A stretch of DNA of 64,000 nucleotides from CAWCDJ01 sp963796675 (GTDB lineage: Bacteria > Acidobacteriota > Terriglobia > Bryobacterales > Bryobacteraceae): positions 434,001-498,000 of the forward strand of contig CAWCMS010000003.1 in the NCBI GenBank assembly GCA_963796675.1, read 5' to 3'. Shown here one piece after another: positions 56,719 to 64,000 of the stretch. The notes below the pieces were generated by a model. It worked only from the letters and a program-made list of their open reading frames with translations, ran no database searches and was not told the DNA's origin. Each line of letters starts with the position of its first letter. Positions within the stretch are counted from its first letter, which is position 1. The translations under genes and the position numbers were made by a program.

Positions 56719-58836
56719 TCAGTACCCCAGGCGCTTGAAAAAGGACTGCACGCCGGGATGCTGCCGGAGGTTCCGTAGATATGGATTGGTGAACGCGGCG
56801 AGCACGGTCGTGTCCCCTCGGGCGTACCCGGTTTCGAGGACTGCCGCGACCTCATCGCCAAGTCCGAGCGAGCCGTACATGCCGGCCATCTGGTTCGCTT
56901 CGATGCGTGCAGGCATCGGCCCTTCCTCCCACTCCTTGCGCACGCGGGCCGCGATCGCCGCGGCCTCCGCGCGACGGCCCTGTGCCGCCAGGAGCGTAAC
57001 CTGGTAGGGATCGACAACCTCACCTGGACCGTATACGCGGGCCTTCGCCAGTTCCGACGCAGCGGCGGCAAAATCGCGATTCCATTCCAGGGCACGCGCC
57101 AATGTGAGATGTCCGGCCTGTTCGAGTGGTTGCATCCGGACAACCTCCCGGGCTTGGTCCAGGTATTCGCCGGTGCGGCCCGCACGAAATAGTTCCGTGG
57201 CCAGGCGCAGATTGGAACTGACAGAGGCGGGATCGAGAGCGAGGGTCGTTTGTGCCTCCCGAATTGCCTCCTCATGACGACCTATGCGGCCAAGATAGCC
57301 CGAGTAGGCATCGTGCAGGAGAGGCTCGCCTGGATGCGACGAAATGGCGCGACGGAACAAGGCGTCGGCTTCCCGCCAGTGCTGGAAATCTATGGAACGT
57401 ATCGAGGCGAGAACGCTTTGGGCCTGAGCCTGGTTGGAATCCAGTAACAACGCGCGGTTGGCTGCACTTACCGCCTTACTGCGTGCCTCGTGCGGGTCAA
57501 GATACATGAAATTTGCCGCAGCAGTGTAAGCTTCGGCCATTCCCGCCCAGGCATCGGCATATGTCGGATCGAGGCTCACAGCGCCCTGATATTCGGAGAT
57601 GGCTGCGACGAGGTTCTCGTTGGTGCGGCGGCGCGCGAATTCCTGAGCCTTTTGAAATCGAACGCGGGCCGCGGCGGGCGGCACGTGCGGCCGATTGGAT
57701 ATGACAACTCCAAACGCGGCGAGTACCAAGGTAGTCGCTGCGGCTATGGCGATATTTCGCCGGGGAATACGCACCGTACCGCCGGATCGTCCTTCGATGA
57801 TCTCGATCACGGAGGCGCCGGAAGGTGGGCGGTGGTCGGGGCAGCTCTCTAGACAAGACGCGACTGCTCGGTCCCACTGAACGTTGATCCCCGGCACCTT
57901 GGTCCGTAAACGCGGCGCGTTTTCGCTCAGCTTTCGGAGCGCAATGGCAAGCGGGGTCCCGCCCTCAAACGGCATGCAGCCGGTGAGTGCGTGAAACAGA
58001 ACCACACCCATCGCGTAGATATCGCTGCGCGACGTCGCGGCCTCACCTCGAAGCTGCTCGGGCGCCATGAAGCCGGGTGTGCCGACGATCGCATTGGATG
58101 CGTACAACGAGAGGGAGTTCAGAACATTGTGGTCAAGGTCGCGCGAGAGGCCGAAGTCGAGTATCACGGCGCGCGCCGGCCGCTCCGCCAACATGATGTT
58201 GCCGCTCTTGAGATCGCGGTGGACGACTCCGGCGGCATGTATCGCGTCAATGCCGGCTGCGATATCTGCCGCCAGCCGCGCTGCCTCGGCTGTGGTCAAT
58301 GGATCCGATTGGAGGCGCTCATGCAAGCTCCGGCCTTCCACCAATTCCATTGAGAGAAAATTCAGTGCGGGAGGATCATCGGCCTGGTGTATGTCAAAAA
58401 CCCGGCACACGTTGGGATGCTGAACGCGCCGCGCAATCTGGATCTCGTGGCGGACCTGCTTGAGAAACTCGAAGCGGTTGGCGAATGGGGCGCGGACGAC
58501 TTTAATCGCAACCGTTGCGCCGATTTCACGATCCCAGGCGGCGTACACCTCGCCCATCCCGCCCTGACCGAGTAGGCGTCGGATCTCAAAGCGGCTTAGC
58601 AGGCAATCGCCCGGTGCCAGCTGAGGCGGATCTGGTTCTTCCGACTTGGCAACCGGCACAAGGCCGGATTCGAAGATCTCGCCTTGTTCCGCATTGGCGA
58701 GCAGTTTGAGGACCTCGTCGCGTGTTGCGCCGGAGACACCGGAGAGGTTTTCCAGCCACCGGGCGCGGCGGCCAACGGACACCGAGAGTGCACGCCCGAA
58801 TGCCGCTTTTACCCGCATCCACGTATCGACGGTCAA
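56719..58836 (-). CDS. Ser/Thr protein kinase with TM helix and TPR sensor region
   Basis: About 705 residues. Cytoplasmic Hanks-type kinase domain at about 75-335: 'RRLLGQGGMGEVYAAWD' (G loop), 'VAIKVV' (Lys), 'HPNVCRVFDI', 'VVHRDLKSGNIML' (catalytic loop), 'ILDFGLSRDLDHN' (DFG), 'GTPGFMAPEQLRG' (P+1). One TM helix at about 375-395 ('NIAIAAATTLVLAAFGVVIS'). The outer part has TPRs ('NLVAAISEYQGAVSLDPTYA', 'EEAIREAQTTLALDPASVSS'). The start is uncertain: TTG 58836 has GGAGG just upstream; ATG 58818 is the next choice. Convergent with the YcaO gene (4-base gap) and divergent from the SBBP gene. In this phylum such kinases often pair with ECF sigma factors like the one at 53.7 kb. Confidence 0.9.
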   Translation of the reverse strand: MTVDTWMRVKAAFGRALSVSVGRRARWLENLSGVSGATRDEVLKLLANAEQGEIFESGLVPVAKSEEPDPPQLAPGDCLLSRFEIRRLLGQGGMGEVYAAWDREIGATVAIKVVRAPFANRFEFLKQVRHEIQIARRVQHPNVCRVFDIHQADDPPALNFLSMELVEGRSLHERLQSDPLTTAEAARLAADIAAGIDAIHAAGVVHRDLKSGNIMLAERPARAVILDFGLSRDLDHNVLNSLSLYASNAIVGTPGFMAPEQLRGEAATSRSDIYAMGVVLFHALTGCMPFEGGTPLAIALRKLSENAPRLRTKVPGINVQWDRAVASCLESCPDHRPPSGASVIEIIEGRSGGTVRIPRRNIAIAAATTLVLAAFGVVISNRPHVPPAAARVRFQKAQEFARRRTNENLVAAISEYQGAVSLDPTYADAWAGMAEAYTAAANFMYLDPHEARSKAVSAANRALLLDSNQAQAQSVLASIRSIDFQHWREADALFRRAISSHPGEPLLHDAYSGYLGRIGRHEEAIREAQTTLALDPASVSSNLRLATELFRAGRTGEYLDQAREVVRMQPLEQAGHLTLARALEWNRDFAAAASELAKARVYGPGEVVDPYQVTLLAAQGRRAEAAAIAARVRKEWEEGPMPARIEANQMAGMYGSLGLGDEVAAVLETGYARGDTTVLAAFTNPYLRNLRQHPGVQSFFKRLGY

Positions 58837-58959
58837 CGTCCTCCATAGTACATGACAGTACTGTTCTGGAGTTTCCGGCCGCTGGTCGCTGTGCGAGCGA
58901 CACTGGTATGCTGGCATGGAGAAAGCCGGCAGTCGCGCTGCATGTCTCCCAAGGCCCCA

Positions 58960-61023
58960 ATGAAAGCCGCTTGGTTCCTCCTATCTGTCTCCCTGATCGC
59001 GCGCGCAGCCGCGCCCGTCACCACCCTGGCGAACTTCCCCAACAGCATCGTGTATGCGGTCGAGACCGATGCCGCCGGTAACATCTATGTCGTCGGCTCT
59101 CAAGGCAATTTTGCCAAGGCCGACCCTTTCGTTGCCAAATTGAGCCCCACAGGGCAGACGCTTTATTCCACCACCTTCGCTGGCGACAACTTCGGCATCG
59201 CCTGGGCAATCGCGGTCGATTCCACTGGCGCTGCCTACGTTTTCGGGAATACCAATTCGCCCGATTTTCCGGTAACGCCGGGCGCTTTGCAAACGACCAT
59301 GCAAGGCACATTTCAAGGTTTCGTCGCGAAGCTGGACCCGGCCGGCAAGATCGTCTATAGCACTTTCGTCGGAGGCGCCACCGATGTAACTCCGGGACTG
59401 ACATCCGCTCCGGGGCTGGACAGTATTCTGGTGGATTCGGCGGGCGATGCGATTATTACGGGCCAGGCCGGAACCAACTCTACGATTGGCCCGTTTCCCC
59501 CGCCGCCCGCGCCCACCGTCAGCAGTTCCAAATCCTTCGTGTTAAAGCTCGACCCCACCGGCTCCAAAATCCTCGGTGCAATCGCGGGCATTGGCGGCAT
59601 GATCGCCATGGACAGCCAAGGCGATATTTATGTCGCCGGCCTGCAATATGGCAGCCCATCGAATCCGATCCCGGTCACACCGAACGCGTTTCAGGGCGAA
59701 CCGGCGAATGTGTGCGGCTCGCTGGGCGCATTCTTTACCTGCGGCTACCAATACGTGGCTAAGCTGAACCCCGGCCTCAACCAGGTTCTGTATGCCACTT
59801 ATGTGAGCGGCGAATACGGCGCCAACCCCGCGGCCATTTCTGTCGACGCACAGGGAGACGCCTTCGTCGCAGGCACCACGAATTCACCAGATTACCCGAC
59901 TACTCCGGACGCGTACGAGCCGCGATACATTGCCGGCGCCCCGGCCGTGAATTGCTTTTTCATCATCCACTGCGTCAATCTACCGCCGGCCAGCGGATAC
60001 CTCACCGAGGTCAATCCCACCGGCACCGGCCTGATCTACTCCACCTATTTCAGCGGGACACAGAAGGATACGATTAACTTTGCCGCCTTCACTCCCGGTG
60101 CGATCTATCTTGGCGGAAGCGCGGGATCGGCTGACATCCCGGGCCTCGAAGGTTACCCCCAGCAGTGTCTGCCGCAGATGTACGCAGCGCATCTGAGCGC
60201 CGATGCGCGGAAGATCGGCTCGACCCGCCTCGCGCCAGGGAAGTTTCTGGCCTACGACGCCTTTGCCGGAACGCTGATCGCATCGAGCGGTTCGGATGTC
60301 GAGGCGATTGACCCTAACGCGCCCGGCCCCCCGATCGCCTGCATTCTCGATTCGGCCGACTTAATGCCGGTCACTACCATCGCCCCGGGCGAGCTCCTGT
60401 CACTGTTCGGCGGGTTCTCATCCGGCAGCCCGGCCGCCGCGCCGCCGGGACAGTTGCCGACGTCGCTCGGCGGTGTCACCGTCGATGTCAACGGAATCCC
60501 CGCCCCTCTGCTGTATGTCAGCGCGCAACAGATCAACTTCCAGGCGCCCCCGGCCATTGCCGCCGACGCGCAAGCCAACATTCAGTTCACTTCCGCTCTG
60601 AGCAATCTCTCCGATTCCCGCACCCTGCCGGTCACCGCGAGCAACCCGACGGCATTTCTCAATACGGCAACGCCATCCCCGCCGCTCGCCAATTGCACCA
60701 TGGAGGATTCGGCCTCGGTCAACGGACTCTTGCCGCTGGCCCTCAACTCGGATGGCTCCGTCAACACCTGTCTGAATCCGGCCGCCCCAGGTTCAACGGT
60801 GTCGCTGTTTCTGAATGGATTGGGAGTGACCTCAGCGCCCGTGGTCACGGCTTCGTCGCCATTTACCGTGCCCGCCGTATCCATGCTGCCGGGTACCGTT
60901 CCGGGCCTTTGGCAGGCCAGCCTTCAGATACCAGCCGGGCAAGCCGCGGGAGGAGTCCAGATTTCGCTCATCGCCGGCGGCATACCGGTGCGGGATGCCA
61001 ATCTGATTATCTGGGTTCACTGA
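58960..61023 (+). CDS. Secreted SBBP-type beta-propeller protein with acidobacterial C-terminal domain
   Basis: 687 residues. ATG 58960 starts a signal peptide ('KAAWFLLSVSLIARAAA'). The first 450 residues hold SBBP-like blades, each with a 'Dxx/GxxYVxG' turn and a 'T.SPDFPVTPGALQ'-like loop: 'AVETDAAGNIYVVGSQGNFA', 'AVDSTGAAYVFGNTNSPDFP', 'AMDSQGDIYVAGLQYG' and 'SVDAQGDAFVAGTTNSPDYP'. The last 200 residues match the TIGR03437-type domain of Solibacter-like bacteria ('IAPGELLSLFGG', 'VDVNGIPAPLLYVSAQQINF', 'VSLFLNGLGVTSAPV'). An upstream in-frame ATG (58852) would overlap the divergent kinase gene. Extracellular; function unknown, possibly adhesion. Intact. Confidence 0.88.
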   Translation: MKAAWFLLSVSLIARAAAPVTTLANFPNSIVYAVETDAAGNIYVVGSQGNFAKADPFVAKLSPTGQTLYSTTFAGDNFGIAWAIAVDSTGAAYVFGNTNSPDFPVTPGALQTTMQGTFQGFVAKLDPAGKIVYSTFVGGATDVTPGLTSAPGLDSILVDSAGDAIITGQAGTNSTIGPFPPPPAPTVSSSKSFVLKLDPTGSKILGAIAGIGGMIAMDSQGDIYVAGLQYGSPSNPIPVTPNAFQGEPANVCGSLGAFFTCGYQYVAKLNPGLNQVLYATYVSGEYGANPAAISVDAQGDAFVAGTTNSPDYPTTPDAYEPRYIAGAPAVNCFFIIHCVNLPPASGYLTEVNPTGTGLIYSTYFSGTQKDTINFAAFTPGAIYLGGSAGSADIPGLEGYPQQCLPQMYAAHLSADARKIGSTRLAPGKFLAYDAFAGTLIASSGSDVEAIDPNAPGPPIACILDSADLMPVTTIAPGELLSLFGGFSSGSPAAAPPGQLPTSLGGVTVDVNGIPAPLLYVSAQQINFQAPPAIAADAQANIQFTSALSNLSDSRTLPVTASNPTAFLNTATPSPPLANCTMEDSASVNGLLPLALNSDGSVNTCLNPAAPGSTVSLFLNGLGVTSAPVVTASSPFTVPAVSMLPGTVPGLWQASLQIPAGQAAGGVQISLIAGGIPVRDANLIIWVH

Positions 61024-61254
61024 GTGGCACAGACATCTGATAGCCGCCATGTGGAAGATATACGGTCGCGGGAGCAGTTCTGTTGGGCGAGGCACCTGGC
61101 TGATTTATCCCTATCTCGCGGACCTGCCCGCGTCGCTGGCTCTGATGCTCGGGGCGGTTGACGCCACAAATCACAAGTTGGGCTGCCGCAAACCGACTTA
61201 TCGGGAGTAATCCGGCCGACTTGCTCAAACGCGGTTCACTGAAGCGATCTGTGT

Positions 61255-61608
61255 GTGAACGTTCCGTCTGTCCCTGCCCGCCCCCTGCCCGCCCCTGCCA
61301 TCTCGACGGGCCCGGTTTTTCGGGCGATTAACAAAGCCCGCCGGATCGCGACAAGCGGCTTCAGCCCGAAAGTCATATGGGGCGTTGTAAAGGCGGGGTC
61401 CGCGAAATGTGGTCTGGATCAGGTCGCACCGCACGATCTCCGCCGCACCTGTGCCCGATTGTGCCACGAAGCAGGCGGAGAGCTTGAGCAAATCCAGTTC
61501 TTGCTCGGACATGTAATCGTTCAAACCACGGAGCGATATTTAGGCTGCAAACAGCGGCTCCGAAATGCGGTCAACGACAAAATCGGCCTGGAGCCAGCGT
61601 CGTCTTGA
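61255..61608 (+). pseudogene. Tyrosine recombinase (integrase) C-terminal remnant
   Basis: Only the C-terminal catalytic half of a phage-type integrase remains: 'PHDLRRTCARLCHEAGGELE' (His-x-x-Arg), 'IQFLLGHVIVQTTERYLGCK' (the second His and the Tyr nucleophile). The first catalytic Arg region and the core-binding domain are missing; a stop lies just upstream of 61255. At about 117 residues it is under half a normal integrase. Not expected to be active. It marks a former insertion, next to the low-GC kinase gene. Confidence 0.75.
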
Positions 61609-61791
61609 CCATCTTCCATTCGCGCTGGCCGACCTCCCGTAACCCGGCGCAGCTTCCCGAACGCCGTTTGGGCGGGAGGAGTTGTAGGCGGTTCAGCGAC
61701 ACGGCGGTGAGCCGATCACTTAAATCGCCGAAGCCAAATCGTCGCCGCGCTTGGCTGCGAGCGGATCGTGCGAGTTGAACAGCGCCATTGC

Positions 61792-62943
61792 CTAGAACGG
61801 TACATCATCATCGTTCAGCTCGCTCTCCGAGTACCGCCGTATGGAATCGAGTCTTGTGTGCAGATTGGCAAATATGATCTTTCTTCGCTCCTCGGCACAC
61901 GCCTTTATAAGTTGCAGGAATCGCTTGACGCATTCAACGCGCAGCCCGGTCCGCCTGTAGTAGTAATTACCATCGAGGAAACAACGTAAGACCAGTGCGG
62001 AATCTGGTACCGTTTCCTCAAGCATGAACTTCCGGTATACATCTTCGAGCCTTGCCTGAACTCCTGGTATGTCATTTAGGTACTGGGCGCTGTTCTCGAT
62101 CTTCGTGATCTGACTGCATAATGCGTCGGCAAACGCTCGATAAGCTTCTCGCTCTTCTTCCGGGAACTCGATCTCGAAGAATTGATTGCTACTAATTTGT
62201 TTTGCCAGATCCTCAAAACTGGCAAACCTAAACTCTGGGTCAACCTGACACATGGACCTCAAGGCGTCTACGTATTCAAAGCAGCTAATTTCGTTATCGC
62301 GGATGATACGCTCGAATAACTTTCCGACGAAATACACTTCAGTGCAAAAATCGTATCTGCCAGCTGCAAATTCATTCGGCACCTCGCACCACCAGTTGAG
62401 CGTCACGCTCTTATCGAAATCCTCCGAGTGACTGACCTCCTTGCCGAAGCCGAGATCGATGATTTTTACGATGCCATCATTCCGCACCATGAGGTTCCCG
62501 GGCCGGATGTCTCGATGGAGGATGCCGCTCGCTTGGAGGTACGAGAATCCATCTATGGATTGCTGGAAAACCTCGTTGATCTGTTCAGGATGCTCGGCCA
62601 AGAACTTGTCTATCTCTGCACCCTGAATGAACTCCATTAGGATGTAGCCAGCAAACTTTTCCGGATACAGGTAGTAGTTGAATACTCGAACCACGTTCGG
62701 ATGATTGAGTTTGTAAAGCAGCTTGATCTCGCGAACAAACTTTGCGAAAAGGCCTTGACGGTGCGCCTCGGAAACTGGCGAGTATTTCTTGCAGACCAGA
62801 TCTTCATCGATCTGGGTGTCACTAAGAAGCACAGTCATGCCGCAGGCACCTTGCCCGAGTTCCTTCACGAAAACGTAATCGCGCTGACGGAGAAATTCAA
62901 TAATGCGATCATGCGGAACAGTCGTTGGAGCGGTTGGTGCCAT
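61792..62943 (-). CDS. Atypical stand-alone protein kinase, lower GC than the rest of the window
   Basis: 383 residues. Hanks-type fold with unusual motifs: G loop 'LGQGACGMTVLL' (about 29-40), Lys in 'DLVCKKYSP' (K52/53), catalytic loop 'HRDIRPGNL' (143-151, with Arg where Lys is usual) and 'IIDLGFGKE' (DLG instead of DFG at 163-165). The metal and catalytic Asp residues are present, so activity is possible. The C-terminal 110 residues are helical and unassigned ('AYRAFADALCSQITKIENS'). No TM helix. The coding sequence is visibly poorer in G+C than neighbours, which with the integrase remnant and IS91 transposase points to horizontal acquisition. Such kinases occur in defence islands, but no partner is present here to prove it. 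Confidence 0.8.
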   Translation of the reverse strand: MAPTAPTTVPHDRIIEFLRQRDYVFVKELGQGACGMTVLLSDTQIDEDLVCKKYSPVSEAHRQGLFAKFVREIKLLYKLNHPNVVRVFNYYLYPEKFAGYILMEFIQGAEIDKFLAEHPEQINEVFQQSIDGFSYLQASGILHRDIRPGNLMVRNDGIVKIIDLGFGKEVSHSEDFDKSVTLNWWCEVPNEFAAGRYDFCTEVYFVGKLFERIIRDNEISCFEYVDALRSMCQVDPEFRFASFEDLAKQISSNQFFEIEFPEEEREAYRAFADALCSQITKIENSAQYLNDIPGVQARLEDVYRKFMLEETVPDSALVLRCFLDGNYYYRRTGLRVECVKRFLQLIKACAEERRKIIFANLHTRLDSIRRYSESELNDDDVPF

Positions 62944-63520
62944 ATCCCGTTAGTGTGACGCCCCGTTCTGCTCTCCGCAACTCAGGCGTCGTCGGCCCAG
63001 AGAACCCGTGTGGCTTGATAGTTTCAACTTCAGCGAAAGGCACCCGGCAATCCAGACCGGCCAAATCTACTTGCCCGCGGTGATCCATCCGAAGAACGCC
63101 CGGGTCGCGGATGTGGAGTTCCCGCTCCGCCCCTGGAGTCGCCTTCCGGGAGGCTCGACGGATTACTGCCCATAAACGCTAGGACTCTATCTGGAGTGAC
63201 CCGGCGCGCGAGTGTTGAGGCACAGCGAAATCCAGACCGCCGGGCCACTTCGGATAGAGACGTTTGAAGGAAGCCGCCCGCGTTTGCGGCGGACGCGGCA
63301 GGGCTATGGGTGTTGAATCGGCCGGGATGCCGGGGACGTGCTCAGAGATGTTTGCGAACAGGCTGGAGTGGGGTTTAGCGCCGGCGGGTGCTGCGTCGAA
63401 GAGGTTAGTTGAGGCGTCCTGAAGTTGCATTTTCGCATCGGATCCGGGCTTTCCAGGGGGCTGGATACACCTCTTGTGTGCGTGCCGGAGCACACCTGTT
63501 GTTTCGTGGATGGAAGCCGG
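62944..63520. other. Non-coding 577 bases between the kinase and the IS91-like transposase
   Basis: No convincing gene. Two short similar stretches occur near 63052 (GGCAATCCAGACCGGCC) and near 63229 (GCGAAATCCAGACCGCCGG), perhaps remains of repeated ends of mobile DNA. Open frames here are Pro/Arg-rich without coding features. One end of the IS91-like element is expected between here and 63520, but I could not fix it. Confidence 0.35.
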
Positions 63521-64000
63521 CTACGAAGTGTCAGCGACTCGCTCCCACTCGGCAGCTCTCCGGCGAATCTGTTTGGGAGTGAGTTTCTCGATAATCGTCA
63601 TCGTGCCGCCACAGCGCGGGCAAATCCAGGTTCCCGAAATGTTAGGGTCGCAGGGAGCCGGCTTTGTCGAGGCGGTCAAGGGGGCGGCATCCAGTAACCG
63701 ACGGCAGAGCGGTAGGAGTTCTCGGCGGCGCCGGTTGGCCAGGAAACCGCAGAAGCGGATGCGCACAAAACCGCGAGGCAAGGTGTGGAGGAGGAAACGC
63801 CGCAGAAACTCTTCGCCGGGGATCGTCATCAGCCGTTGCTTACCCTTGTGGGCATAGTCTTTCCAGCGGAACGTGACCTTGCCGTCGGCAAAGTTCACGA
63901 TCCGGTGGTTGGAAATGGCAACGCGATGTGTGTAGCGAGCCAGGTAGTGGAGGACATGTTCGGGCCCTCCGAAGGGACGCTTGGCGTAGACCACCCAATC
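63521..64000 (-). CDS. IS91-family transposase, C-terminal part (runs off the window)
   Basis: The last 160 residues of a Y2-type rolling-circle transposase (PF04986). Recognised by 'YAKRPFGGPEHVLHYLARYT', 'HRVAISNHRIVNFADGKVTF', 'RWKDYAHKG' and 'GFVRIRFCGFLANRRRREL', followed by a zinc-finger-like 'WICPRCGG' tail. The N-terminal zinc-binding and part of the catalytic region lie beyond 64000; the frame is open to the edge. The stop is at 63521. IS91-family elements move by rolling circle and can carry adjacent DNA, so the kinase and remnant integrase next to it may be passengers. Confidence 0.85.
   Translation of the reverse strand, partial: DWVVYAKRPFGGPEHVLHYLARYTHRVAISNHRIVNFADGKVTFRWKDYAHKGKQRLMTIPGEEFLRRFLLHTLPRGFVRIRFCGFLANRRRRELLPLCRRLLDAAPLTASTKPAPCDPNISGTWICPRCGGTMTIIEKLTPKQIRRRAAEWERVADTS

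Noticed and set aside
63030..63493. Two minus-strand frames beside the IS91 transposase
   Set aside because: Pro/Arg/Ser-rich translations without motifs; most likely mobile-element end sequence.
1..64000. CRISPR arrays, tRNA, rRNA genes
   Set aside because: No spaced direct repeats and no tRNA T-loop or rRNA stretches recognised on either strand by eye.

Overview
The window reads as high-GC chromosomal DNA of an Acidobacteriota bacterium, most likely from the Solibacter/Bryobacter side of the phylum. The evidence is family content: four CRTAC1-type proteins (FG-GAP/VCBS repeats plus ASPIC/UnbV), a VWFA-related acidobacterial secreted protein, a TonB receptor with an N-terminal carboxypeptidase-regulatory-like domain, malectin and SBBP-propeller proteins, and an ECF sigma factor near a Ser/Thr kinase-TPR protein. 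I saw no rRNA, tRNA or CRISPR array.

Layout. 0-2.6 kb: end of a surface-polysaccharide locus (methyltransferase, GT4 glycosyltransferase, polyprenyl-phosphate sugar transferase). 2.6-6.5 kb: a Ser-rich protein, two tandem Tat-type sugar isomerase-like proteins and a convergent Gfo/Idh/MocA-like oxidoreductase. 6.5-10.1 kb: a minus-strand histidine kinase - response regulator - CRTAC1 operon, divergent from 10.2-17.6 kb, a plus-strand TPR/FG-GAP protein - membrane multiheme cytochrome c - CRTAC1 operon. 17.7-26.2 kb: minus-strand malectin protein, VWFA protein, TPR protein and TonB receptor. 26.7-31.9 kb: two paralogous TPR proteins (the first ending in an iodothyronine-deiodinase-like thioredoxin domain), a seven-haem cytochrome c and another CRTAC1, so the TPR/multihaem/CRTAC1 unit occurs twice.

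32.1-42.6 kb is the best understood block: a near-complete Wood-Werkman (transcarboxylase) propionate cluster. It holds transcarboxylase 5S, 12S, a small accessory protein, the 1.3S biotin carrier, methylmalonyl-CoA epimerase, both methylmalonyl-CoA mutase subunits, a MeaB chaperone GTPase and a succinyl-CoA:acetate/propionate CoA-transferase. Together these link pyruvate/oxaloacetate to succinyl-CoA and propionate without an ATP-dependent biotin carboxylase.

42.6-53 kb carries ordinary single genes (MBL hydrolase, amidase, DinB, PilZ, pectinesterase, endo/exonuclease/phosphatase, ferritin-like, PepSY, VOC). 53.1-61 kb holds an outer-membrane-protein remnant, an ECF sigma factor, an unknown protein with a GCSSSS motif, a YcaO cyclodehydratase fused to a zinc-binding N-terminal region (a RiPP/TOMM-type enzyme), a Ser/Thr kinase-TPR protein and an SBBP protein. 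61-64 kb is a mobile-DNA-like end: an integrase remnant, an atypical lower-GC protein kinase and a truncated IS91-family transposase.

Many genes between about 12 and 41.7 kb are broken by single-base indels, while 0-12 kb and 42-61 kb are almost free of them. Homology continues perfectly in another frame after each break, even inside core metabolic genes, so sequencing or assembly error is the likeliest cause. I annotate these as whole genes and state where the frame changes.
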